Shown in pieces: positions 56,557-64,000 of a stretch of 64,000 bases of DNA (the stretch's first letter is position 1; every line of letters begins with the position of its first letter). The translations under genes and the position numbers were made by a program. Where the stretch lies: positions 22,412-86,411 of the forward strand of contig JAVDPC010000029.1 of NCBI GenBank assembly GCA_031296915.1, in the 5' to 3' direction. The notes under the pieces are model-generated. The model was not told where the DNA came from. It was given only the letters and a program-made list of their open reading frames with translations, and ran no database searches. Source of the DNA: Cerasicoccus frondis (GTDB lineage Bacteria; Verrucomicrobiota; Verrucomicrobiia; Opitutales; Cerasicoccaceae).

Positions 56557-57321
56557 TTACTTGATTTGAATAGGCAGTTGGACGAATTCAATGACGTCAG
56601 TATTGCCTTCATACATGTCCATGAATCGCTTGGCGTCGCCCGCGATAGAATTGTCTTCAGTCCACTGCCAGCCATCCTGCCCAGGCGTGCCGAAACCAGC
56701 TACTTTGCCTTGGGAATCTACATAGATGGCAAAACCGAGTCCCCAATAGAGGGTCAGCACTTGGATCTGCTGGTCGCCAACTTTCCGCGTTTCACCGTAG
56801 AAGTTAGCCGTGCTGTTAAATTTTTCGGCTTGGCCAAGAATTCCGAGGATGTTCACCAAACGCTGGCCAAGCGATAGAGTCGCTTCCTCTGGGTTCTCTG
56901 GAATACGAACAATCAAAGGCTCCAGCTTCTTTTTCAATGGCTCGGGGAATTGTTGCACCAACGAAAGGAGATCAGCCTCCATTTCTGCGATTTTCTGAAC
57001 CATCGCAGTATCGGCGCGTTGCAAATTAGCGCGTTCGATCAGCAATTCGTTGCGCATTTTGTCAGACTCCGTCGTTGAGTCCTCCAATTCTTGAACCTGC
57101 TCCTCCAAGCTAGCAGCCTGTGCCGAGAGCAGTTCGCTGGTCGACTTCAGGAACTCCTGCTCGACTTCCCAGTCCGACTTTTCCTCGGAAATGATTTGGC
57201 GCGTTTCCACCCATTTGGCCATAGTTGCCTTGGCGTCAGCCACGGGATTCTGCTGCCCAGAGAGGGTTGCCACTCCCGCACAGCAGGAAAAAAGAGCGAT
57301 GGCGGTTAACCGAATGTTCAT
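56557..57321 (-). CDS. DUF3450-family exported protein
   Basis: A 254-residue protein with a signal peptide (LTAIALFSCCAGVATLSGQ) and a long coiled coil (about 35-120, EEQVQELEDSTTESDKMRNE) followed by a compact domain ending QVLTLYWGLGFAIYVD, with GTPGQDGWQW. The pattern matches DUF3450, whose genes sit at the head of ttpC-exbB-exbD-tonB sets in gammaproteobacteria. It is probably the first gene of this operon, and the palindrome at 57422 lies 100 bases upstream. Confidence 0.87.
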   Translation of the reverse strand: MNIRLTAIALFSCCAGVATLSGQQNPVADAKATMAKWVETRQIISEEKSDWEVEQEFLKSTSELLSAQAASLEEQVQELEDSTTESDKMRNELLIERANLQRADTAMVQKIAEMEADLLSLVQQFPEPLKKKLEPLIVRIPENPEEATLSLGQRLVNILGILGQAEKFNSTANFYGETRKVGDQQIQVLTLYWGLGFAIYVDSQGKVAGFGTPGQDGWQWTEDNSIAGDAKRFMDMYEGNTDVIEFVQLPIQIK

Positions 57322-57421
57322 GTCTAATAAATTGTTCGTAGATTGAAGCCCAACGTAGAACAGATTTAACCGCCCTTGACTAGAGGTTGGTTGTTAAACT
57401 TATGTCACACTTTACATTCAG

Positions 57422-57448
57422 GTTACGGTATCGCCATATTACCGTAAC
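57422..57448. promoter_or_regulatory. palindromic operator candidate upstream of the TonB operon
   Basis: GTTACGGTA (57422-57430) and its perfect reverse complement TACCGTAAC (57440-57448) are spaced by 9 bases, about 100 bases before the DUF3450 start. This is the shape of a dimeric repressor or activator site. It does not resemble the Fur box and I cannot name the regulator. Confidence 0.5.
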
Positions 57449-57533
57449 ATATGCAAATACAGTGCAGATTTGGCGCGGAAAGGGCGCCCTCCTTAAGGAC
57501 TTTGGGCCTCGAAACTTTAAACCCGTACATGCA

Positions 57534-57563
57534 GAAACCCCGGAGCTCCTGTCCGGGGTTTCT
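57534..57563. terminator. probable terminator hairpin beside the EF-hand gene
   Basis: GAAACCCCGGA pairs with TCCGGGGTTTC around a 7-base loop. It is 52 bases past the EF-hand stop on the minus strand. The T run is short on either strand, so it may serve both. Confidence 0.6.
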
Positions 57564-57615
57564 TGTGTATGTTTCTACTACTTAGCTGCTAACTTTAATG
57601 ACTCCTTGATAAAAA

Positions 57616-58185
57616 TCATTCACCTGGAGGCGGCGGAGGCATGTCCTCCAAATCTGCGCTGCGAGGCGGGCCTTGACTGTGATCAGCCGGGCCATGCTGA
57701 CCACCCTTGGGAGCGCCTTGGCGTCCCCCCTGGCGCTGCTGGTTGCGCTGCATCATCCGGCGCGCCTGCTGTTTTTCCTCGTCGCTAAGGATGCCGTCGC
57801 CGTCCTTGTCGAAGCGCTCAAGCAGCTTGGCTTCGCGCTCGGCGACAAAAGCGTCGTACTGGGCGCGTTCTTCGGCCGACAGAGCGCCATCGCCATCGGC
57901 GTCAAAACGGCGGAGGGACATTTGCTCGCGATGGTATTCCCTGGCGGCTTCACGCTCGGATTCGCTCAGCTTGCCGTCGCCATCGGCGTCAAACTTGGCC
58001 AGAATGTCTTCGCGGGAGGGGCGTTCAGGACGTTCGCCTTTTTGTGGGCCATGTGGTCGAGCATTTTCGCCCGCTTCATCCATCGGCGGGGGCGGCAGAT
58101 CGCCATCGCCCAAGGCGGCCGATTCGGCATGAGCCAGTCCCGTGCTCAACACGGCGCTCAGAAAGAGGTATTTAATAGATTTCAT
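57616..58185 (-). CDS. secreted EF-hand calcium-binding protein
   Basis: A 189-residue protein with a signal peptide (MKSIKYLFLSAVLSTGLAHA), a Pro/Gly-rich stretch and three EF-hand loops of the form DxDxDG...E: residues 66-77 (DADGDGKLSESE), 95-106 and 126-137 (DKDGDGILSDEE). The C-terminus is Arg/Gln/Gly-rich. Three complete loops suggest real calcium binding in the periplasm or outside; the partner is unknown. It is divergent from the RelE-like gene. Confidence 0.9.
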   Translation of the reverse strand: MKSIKYLFLSAVLSTGLAHAESAALGDGDLPPPPMDEAGENARPHGPQKGERPERPSREDILAKFDADGDGKLSESEREAAREYHREQMSLRRFDADGDGALSAEERAQYDAFVAEREAKLLERFDKDGDGILSDEEKQQARRMMQRNQQRQGGRQGAPKGGQHGPADHSQGPPRSADLEDMPPPPPGE

Positions 58186-58319
58186 TTCGCTTTACTTTGG
58201 TTAAATTTCGAGGTGGTTGATTTAATGAGTTCAACCGAGCACGAAGCCAAAAGTTGCGAAAAAATTTGCTGAGAGAGTGATTGAAGAACGGCATAAGCCT
58301 GTATTGAATTGTTGATCAG

Positions 58320-58724
58320 ATGTTTGAAGTCACCTTCAGCGACCAAAGTATGGCGATGCTCAACCGGCTGGATATCACCATCCAAATGCCGATCATTGAG
58401 CGTTTCAGCAGCCTCACCAGCAAAGACCTGACTGCTGGCGGTGACGACGTGGGCAAGTTCGAGCGCGGCGGCAAAAGCTACTACCGCCTGCGGGCGGGCG
58501 AATACCGGATTTACTTTGAAATCGTAAACGACAGCCGCCTGCTCAGCCACTACATCATTCACAAACACACCCTGGCCGATTTCATTTTCCGCTTCAAACT
58601 GCCTTACCACGAGGAAACGCTCGTCGAGCAAAACCAATCGTTCTGGCAATACGTGGAGAGCCTCACCCGCCACCAACAGGATAAAATCCCGGAAGAACAC
58701 ACCCCGCCCTCAGGCAATGCCTAA
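58320..58724 (+). CDS. RelE/ParE-fold-like protein without a visible antitoxin
   Basis: A 134-residue protein. Residues about 1-85 resemble RelE-family toxins or their relatives: FEVTFSDQSMAMLNRLD, a helix, then GKFERGGKSYYRLRAGEYRIYFEIVND, where the arginine and tyrosine pattern is that of the RelE core. The C-terminal 50 residues are extra. No small antitoxin gene is present on either side, and the stop overlaps the pssA start by 8 bases, so it is more likely a stable housekeeping relative than a toxin. Family assignment is moderate. Confidence 0.65.
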   Translation: MFEVTFSDQSMAMLNRLDITIQMPIIERFSSLTSKDLTAGGDDVGKFERGGKSYYRLRAGEYRIYFEIVNDSRLLSHYIIHKHTLADFIFRFKLPYHEETLVEQNQSFWQYVESLTRHQQDKIPEEHTPPSGNA

Positions 58725-59577
58725 GACGCCCCCGAAAGAATCCTCCAGCCAGAACGAGCTGCCCTACCGCGATGTCAATGAGGCTGCGCGCATTTATCTG
58801 CTGCCCAACCTCTTCACCGCTGGCAACCTGCTCTTTGGTTTCCTCGCCATCATCTGGTGCATTCGCGGGCGCTACGTCGCCACGGATGACAGCCAAATCG
58901 CCGATTACTTCACCGAGGCCGTTTTCTTCATCCTCGGCGCTGGCGTGTGCGACATGCTGGATGGCCGCGTAGCCCGCCTGGGCGGGCGCGAGTCGCTGTT
59001 CGGCAAGGAATTTGACTCCATCGCCGACATGGTCAGCTTCGGCATGGCGCCTTGCCTGATGATGTTTTTCCTCATCCTCAGCCCCACAGAAGACTGGGAA
59101 TTCTTCCGCCAAATCGGCTGGCTTATCGGATTTATCTACCTGCTGTGCGCCGGCATCCGTCTGGCCCGCTACAACATAACGACGAACCCCTTTATCCCCG
59201 GCATTGAGAAGCATGCTGGATTGGGCGATTTCCAGGGCCTCCCTGCCCCCGCCGCCGCTGGCATGGTGTCCACAATTGTCCTCGTGATGCTCAACTTCGA
59301 GTTCCCCCGCGGTTTCTATTTATTCCTGCCGCCTTTGATGCTGCTCATTGCCTGGATGATGGTCAGCAATGTTCGCTACCCGAGTTTTAAGCACCTGGGC
59401 TGGCAGACGCATCTGCGCATTCAGCACTTCGTTGGGCTGATCATCTTCGTGATGCTGCTGATCTTTTTCTGGCGCTTCTCCTTTGCCCTGCTGTTCATGG
59501 CCTACCTATTCTTCGGCCTGATTCGCCACTTAAGGACACGCAAGACCCTCGGCGCCCAAGACGACGACAATGCCTGA
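58717..59577 (+). CDS. pssA: CDP-diacylglycerol-serine O-phosphatidyltransferase
   Basis: The enzyme makes phosphatidylserine, the precursor of phosphatidylethanolamine. The 286-residue membrane protein has the CDP-alcohol phosphatidyltransferase motif DGRVARLGGRESLFGKEFDS with the following IAD (DGxxAR...G...D...D), in about seven membrane segments. Length and layout fit type II PssA. It overlaps the RelE-like gene upstream (8 bases) and the helicase gene downstream (8 bases), suggesting coupling. No psd is visible in the window. Confidence 0.93.
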   Translation: MPKTPPKESSSQNELPYRDVNEAARIYLLPNLFTAGNLLFGFLAIIWCIRGRYVATDDSQIADYFTEAVFFILGAGVCDMLDGRVARLGGRESLFGKEFDSIADMVSFGMAPCLMMFFLILSPTEDWEFFRQIGWLIGFIYLLCAGIRLARYNITTNPFIPGIEKHAGLGDFQGLPAPAAAGMVSTIVLVMLNFEFPRGFYLFLPPLMLLIAWMMVSNVRYPSFKHLGWQTHLRIQHFVGLIIFVMLLIFFWRFSFALLFMAYLFFGLIRHLRTRKTLGAQDDDNA

Positions 59578-62500
59578 TGCGCGACCACCCCTGGCCGACC
59601 AGGCGGATCGCGACCGCTTCACCGACGAGCTGGACCGAAATTTCACGGTAACCGCCCCTGCAGGCGTTGGCAAAACCACCGCCATCGTCAGTCGCGTCGT
59701 CAATCTGGCCAAGGCCGACGCCGGTCGTGAACACCCCGCCCTTCCCCGCCTGGCAGTCGTCACCTATACCCGCAAGGCAGCTGATGAAATGCGCCGTCGC
59801 ACGGCGGACAAGCTGCACGAAGAGCACTTGGGCCCCGAAGTGCTCTCCCGCTTTAACCAAGCCTTCTTTGGGACGATTCACAGCTTCTGCCTGGAGCTCC
59901 TGCGCACCTTCGGGCCACTGGCTGGCCTGGCGCCGCAATTCGAGCAGGCGGGCAATCTCGACGCCCTCTGGCGCGACTTCCGGCGCAGCAAAGACAGCCT
60001 CCTTGAATGCCTGGACGATGGCCCCCGCGAAAGCCTGGAACGCCATGGCTCACTCAGCAGCTTGCTGACGCTCGTATCCAAGTTTGGTCCTCAGATTCCG
60101 ACACCGCCCCCCCCTGGCCCGGCGCCCATGGTCGACCTGACTCCCATTCTCACCTTTCAACCGCCCAATAAAAGAGGCCTCAAAGGCATCGAGGAAGGCC
60201 AACGTCTGGCTGCCAATTGGCAAGAAGCCTACCAAAGCGGCGACCCTTGCCCGCCCCTCGACTTCGATAAAGGCAGCCAGGAATTTAAAGAAGAATGGAA
60301 TCGCGCCTGGGCGCCGCTCAAGCGCTGGCTCGGCGAAGCCTACCTTTACGTCGCCGCCCACCTGGCCCGGGAATTCCGCGCCTTCCGGGTCGCCAGAGCG
60401 GAAATCAATTTCGACGACCAGATTGCCCTCGCCGCCGAACTGCTCAACCACCCCGCCGCCGGTCCCGCCATTCGCGAACAGGAACGCCTGATCATCCTGG
60501 ATGAAGCTCAGGACACCGATCCCCTGCAATTCGCGGTGCTGCTCAATGTGGCTGGCAGCCAATGGACGCCCGGGCAGCCCATGATGGAATCCATTGGCCC
60601 GCCCCCCGGCCGCTTCTGCATGGTCGGCGATCCGCAGCAGTCCATCTACAGCGAGCGCGCCGACCTCCCCACCTACCGCTCGATACATGAGGGCATCGTG
60701 CTGCTCGACACTGCCGAAGCATTGAGTTTCACGGTCACCATGCGCTGCGACGAGCAGATTGTAGACGCCGTCAACCAGTTCTTCCCCAACATTTTACGCC
60801 GCGAGGATCAGCCTGGTCAGCAGGCAGCGTTTGTGCCATTGCACGCCCGCCCCGACGCCGGGCCCGGTCGCTTTGAGCGCCTCACGTTGAAGCCTGGTGA
60901 GGAAGATGACGCGCCCACCTCCGCCAATAAAGATTCCCTTCACGCCGAATCAAACGCCTTGGCCCAGTGGCTGCGTAAGATCGGGCGTAGCGGCTTGGGC
61001 GTTCGCGACTGGAGCGAAGTGGCCATCCTCGCGCCACGCAATGACTGGGCTGAATCCCTGAACCACGCCATCGAGCTCGCGGGCCTGCCCGTGCAGTCTC
61101 ATTCTCGCCGCATCAAGCGCGCTGGCGATCCCGTCTGGGCTTGGTCGACGGCGCTCATCCGCGCACTCGCCCAGCCCGAGGACGAGTTCGAGCTCGTAGG
61201 CGTGCTGCGGGAAATCTTCGCCTTGTCCGACAGCGCAATCGCCACCGTGAAGCAGACAGCGGGTAAATTTGCTGACGCCATTGAGACGCATCAATCAGCG
61301 TTTGCGGAGAACCCAGCGACGCGACCGGTGATCGAGACACTCCTGACCTTGAGCGCAGTCAGGAGCGACATTCAGGACTTGGCCCTCGGCGATGCGTTTC
61401 GCGTGGTCTGCCAGCGCTTGCAACTCCGCGAACGGCTCACGGCTCTGCCCGAACTGGAGCACAGCCGCATCGACGCCACCCTCAAGCGCATTCAGGCCAA
61501 CGCCTTGCAAGCCGAAGAGCACGGCGACGGCCTGGCCGACTGGTCCCGCAGCCTCATCCAATCCCTCTTGGACGACTTGGAAAGCGACGACCCCGCTCCA
61601 GGCCACATTCAGCTGTTGTCCTGCCATAAGTCCAAAGGGTTGCAATGGAGCGTCGTCATCACGCCGTTTCTGCACTATCGCATTTCGCGCCGACCTCAGA
61701 ATTTCCCACGCTACTATCCGGCCACTCGCGCTCATGACGAATGCGTCGCCTACGATAAAAGCTGCGACCTGGTGCGCGCCGAGCTGGCCGACCAAGACTT
61801 TCGCGAGGAAACCGAACGTCTCGCCTACGTCACCTGGACCCGCGCCCGACGCCGCGTAATCATCGTCGACGCCAAAGCCTTTTACCAAAAGCCAGCGCCA
61901 TCAATGAGCTGGGCCGAGCTTTGCCACACCAGCGGCCAATCTACCAATGCCCAGGCTTGGGTCAACTTGCCCGAGTTCGAATCCTGCGACGATGTCCTCG
62001 TTAACAATGGACCAGCAAGCGCCAGTGACGCCCCCCCCTCAGCCAGCCCCTCGTTTTTCCATATCCCAGCTCGAGCGACGGCGCTCCAAATCGCCTCCAG
62101 TCAGAATTTTCCACAGCGCATCTTACCCAGCAGCCTAGCCAACCACAACGCCGCCTCCAGCGATGAACCGACCGGGCACGCCCGCGACGAAAGCGACTGG
62201 CGCGCCGAGCCCGGCTACCCCGAAACCCAAGACGGCAGCAGCGCACTTGGTGGCGCCGACTACGGCAACTGGTGGCACGGCACGCTGGAACACGGCCCGT
62301 GGGGCCACCCCATGGAAGCCTGGGCCGCCCACCAGGCCGCCGCCCTGCCCCACGCTCCCAACCCACAACGCGGCGCCGATGAGCTCGCCGCCCTTTTTGC
62401 CACGCCGGAATTCCAGTGGCTCAACAGCCCTGATCGCCAGGTCCGCGCGGAGGCCTCACTGTTCTGGCCGGACTCCTCGCGCGCCCCCGATGAGCTTGAA

Positions 62501-62767
62501 CTCGGCCTCGGCATCACCACCGCGCCCGCCCAATTCGCTTACGACGGCTTCATTGACCTCCTCGCTTACGACGCCGAACGCGACGCCTGGCGCATAGTTG
62601 ACTGGAAGACAGATCGCATTTTCAAAAATGCCGCTCGCGAGCTGCGCGCCTGCTACGGCCCCCAACTCGCTGCCTACGTCGAGGCGCTCGGGAAAATGTT
62701 CTCCCGCCCCGTCGAAGGCTACCTCTACAGCACGCGCGCCGCCCGATGGATCAAGCTAAACGCCTAA
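59570..62767 (+). CDS. UvrD-type helicase with C-terminal RecB-like nuclease (AddA-like)
   Basis: A 1065-residue protein of superfamily 1: Walker A APAGVGKTTA, motif Ia VVTYTRKAADEM, motif II LIILDEAQDTDPLQ, motif III MVGDPQQSIYSERA, motif V LLSCHKSKGLQWSVV and motif VI LAYVTWTRARRRVII. Near the end is a RecB-family PD-(D/E)XK core, YDGFIDLLAYD and WRIVDWKTDR. This is the AddA/AdnA layout that processes double-strand breaks. No AddB-like partner is next to it, and the first 300 residues contain Pro-rich insertions with C8 tracts at 60107 and later at 62031. Whether it acts alone is open. Confidence 0.88.
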   Translation: MPDARPPLADQADRDRFTDELDRNFTVTAPAGVGKTTAIVSRVVNLAKADAGREHPALPRLAVVTYTRKAADEMRRRTADKLHEEHLGPEVLSRFNQAFFGTIHSFCLELLRTFGPLAGLAPQFEQAGNLDALWRDFRRSKDSLLECLDDGPRESLERHGSLSSLLTLVSKFGPQIPTPPPPGPAPMVDLTPILTFQPPNKRGLKGIEEGQRLAANWQEAYQSGDPCPPLDFDKGSQEFKEEWNRAWAPLKRWLGEAYLYVAAHLAREFRAFRVARAEINFDDQIALAAELLNHPAAGPAIREQERLIILDEAQDTDPLQFAVLLNVAGSQWTPGQPMMESIGPPPGRFCMVGDPQQSIYSERADLPTYRSIHEGIVLLDTAEALSFTVTMRCDEQIVDAVNQFFPNILRREDQPGQQAAFVPLHARPDAGPGRFERLTLKPGEEDDAPTSANKDSLHAESNALAQWLRKIGRSGLGVRDWSEVAILAPRNDWAESLNHAIELAGLPVQSHSRRIKRAGDPVWAWSTALIRALAQPEDEFELVGVLREIFALSDSAIATVKQTAGKFADAIETHQSAFAENPATRPVIETLLTLSAVRSDIQDLALGDAFRVVCQRLQLRERLTALPELEHSRIDATLKRIQANALQAEEHGDGLADWSRSLIQSLLDDLESDDPAPGHIQLLSCHKSKGLQWSVVITPFLHYRISRRPQNFPRYYPATRAHDECVAYDKSCDLVRAELADQDFREETERLAYVTWTRARRRVIIVDAKAFYQKPAPSMSWAELCHTSGQSTNAQAWVNLPEFESCDDVLVNNGPASASDAPPSASPSFFHIPARATALQIASSQNFPQRILPSSLANHNAASSDEPTGHARDESDWRAEPGYPETQDGSSALGGADYGNWWHGTLEHGPWGHPMEAWAAHQAAALPHAPNPQRGADELAALFATPEFQWLNSPDRQVRAEASLFWPDSSRAPDELELGLGITTAPAQFAYDGFIDLLAYDAERDAWRIVDWKTDRIFKNAARELRACYGPQLAAYVEALGKMFSRPVEGYLYSTRAARWIKLNA

Positions 62768-62920
62768 ACTTCAATCAACACGCCCCCCTGTTATCCCTAA
62801 GGCCTATTCTGTCTATTTATAGTGAAAATGTTCCAATCACGCGAAGGATGGGCGTCTAATATTTCTTAATTGAAAAATTTGCTTTCCTGTCACAGGAACT
62901 ACCATTGAGATTCACTCCCT

Positions 62921-63928
62921 ATGGCCAGCTTGAAAGATATAGCCGATGAAGTAGGCGTCTCAGTCTCCCTCGTTTCCAAAGTGATCAATGATAAACTGGG
63001 CACCACCGGCGCCCGGAAAGAATTGATTGAGGCGATTAAAGCCAAAGCCGATGAGCTAGGCTACAAGAGGAACTTTAACTCCATCGCCCTACTCGCTAAA
63101 CGACAGGGCGCTTTCGCTGTATTCATGCACCGCATTGGAGCCAAGGGCGCGATGCTGACCGAAGACAGCTTGGAAGGCATGGCCGAGGCTGCGCATCAAA
63201 ACAATCTGCGCATGATGCTGAATTTCGTCACCGAATACGACGACTACATCAGCCGCCTGGAAGGCCTGCACACCGGCATGGTCGATGGCGTGCTGCTCAG
63301 TGGCGTTTTCCACATCGAAGCCGTCCCGCAACTACTCAAACTTAGAAAAGAAGGCCTGCACCTCGTGAGCACCTTCAGCAAACCGATCCACGAAAGCATC
63401 CCCAATGCAGGCCTCGTTGAGGAAAACACGTCTTACATCAGCGCCAAGCATTTGATCGAGCAAGGTTGCCAGAACATCATCACGTTCGACACCATGCCCA
63501 TACGCACCCAGGGCTATCGCCGCGCCCTGCAGGAAGCCGGCATCGAAGTCAATGAGCGGCTAATCCTGCCGATGCCCCAGATGCAGGCCGGCTACCACAG
63601 CGCGACGGCCCGCGGCGCCCTGATCGGAGCCCTGGAGTCCGGATTGGAAATCGATGGCGTGTGCGCGCAGTCCGACAGTCAGGCGGTGGGCGTCATCAAC
63701 GAACTACTCAGCCGTGGCGTCAAAGTCCCAGACGACGTAAAGGTGACCGGCATCGATAATTCCCCATTCTGTGAATCCTGCAGCGTTGCACTCACCAGTA
63801 TAGACCAAAAATTTGCCCAGCGTGGTCGCCTCGCGGTTGAAATGCTGGAAAAGCTAATTGAAGGTCAGCCCGTTGAATCCTTCCAACTCGAGCCTGAGCT
63901 CGTGGTTCGCAAGTCGAGCGAGGCCTAG
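62921..63928 (+). CDS. LacI-family transcriptional regulator
   Basis: A 335-residue regulator with an N-terminal LacI helix-turn-helix (SLKDIADEVGVSVSLVSKVINDK, residues 3-25) and hinge (AKADELGYKRNFNS), then the periplasmic-binding-protein fold that binds a sugar-like effector (GVDGVLLS-type loops, MVDGVLLSGVFH; C-terminal DDVKVTGIDNSPF, and TSIDQKFAQRGRLAVEML). Such proteins usually repress sugar uptake genes next to them; the target would be downstream beyond the window. It follows the helicase gene by 153 bases. Confidence 0.94.
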   Translation: MASLKDIADEVGVSVSLVSKVINDKLGTTGARKELIEAIKAKADELGYKRNFNSIALLAKRQGAFAVFMHRIGAKGAMLTEDSLEGMAEAAHQNNLRMMLNFVTEYDDYISRLEGLHTGMVDGVLLSGVFHIEAVPQLLKLRKEGLHLVSTFSKPIHESIPNAGLVEENTSYISAKHLIEQGCQNIITFDTMPIRTQGYRRALQEAGIEVNERLILPMPQMQAGYHSATARGALIGALESGLEIDGVCAQSDSQAVGVINELLSRGVKVPDDVKVTGIDNSPFCESCSVALTSIDQKFAQRGRLAVEMLEKLIEGQPVESFQLEPELVVRKSSEA

Positions 63929-64000
63929 TGTGGTGTCAGCGAAGTTCGCTGCATAAATACTGAACCTTACCGAGGATCAGATCTGCGTCCGCTGTCCACT

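Noticed and set aside
58320-58724. Toxin-antitoxin system
   Set aside because: The RelE-like gene lacks an antitoxin on either side and overlaps a housekeeping gene.
62786-62799. A 14-base match to the I-SceI homing endonuclease site on the minus strand, ahead of the LacI gene
   Set aside because: Only 14 of 18 bases match and the same words occur in a conserved part of 23S rRNA. No intron or endonuclease gene is nearby, so it is chance.

Overview
The window reads as chromosomal DNA of a Gram-negative, probably marine member of Verrucomicrobiota, most likely class Opitutae. The support is three short secreted proteins ending in PEP-CTERM tails of the VPEPSTYA..GL..YRRR type, a C-terminal piece of what looks like a Verru_Chthon cassette protein, a periplasmic SHD1-like domain, lipid A synthesis (lpxA), a TolC-type exporter and a TonB system. 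Placement below class level is inference. Genes are densely packed and mostly housekeeping. Almost no start codon has a Shine-Dalgarno motif, and runs of 7-8 C or G inside genes are common.

Layout. 1-4.7 kb: secreted and surface proteins (Verru_Chthon-like end, PEP-CTERM protein, a membrane-anchored protein whose glutaredoxin-like domain has lost both cysteines). 4.8-14.3 kb: central metabolism and envelope (transaldolase, a TorF-like porin, aroB, lpxA, pdxA, plsY, serA). 14.4-19.8 kb: vsr and a cytosine methyltransferase closely packed behind a HEAT-repeat protein and a large VWA-like membrane protein. 19.9-25.1 kb: YmdB-type phosphodiesterase, an NAD(P)-binding protein, ilvB, a glycosyltransferase and rsmE. 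25.2-30.1 kb: a complete TolC/HlyD/permease/ATPase exporter with a HIT-family gene inserted. 30.1-33.1 kb: lipoprotein, nitroreductase and MFS carrier, the last two separated by a 274-bp element with perfect 29-bp inverted ends. 33.2-36.8 kb: an ammonium transporter fused to a histidine kinase, its response regulator, a near-consensus sigma-54 promoter, and a GH16 glucanase. 37.3-41.2 kb: accB-accC-asp23-amaP-like-thiE. 41.2-44.9 kb: galM, cstA and a PEP-CTERM protein.

44.9-57.3 kb is the most distinctive region: eleven minus-strand genes in the order DUF3450, TtpC-like MotA/TolQ/ExbB protein, ExbB, ExbD, ExbD, TonB, TPR protein, two unrecognised secreted proteins, a large TonB-dependent receptor and a secreted repeat protein. 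They look like one dedicated outer-membrane uptake machine with its own energiser, receptor and probable surface or periplasmic partners. The substrate is unknown. A palindrome that could be an operator lies upstream of the first gene.

57.6-64 kb: EF-hand protein, a RelE-like protein overlapping pssA, which overlaps an AddA/RecB-like helicase-nuclease, and a LacI-family regulator. I found no rRNA, tRNA, CRISPR array, integrase or transposase.
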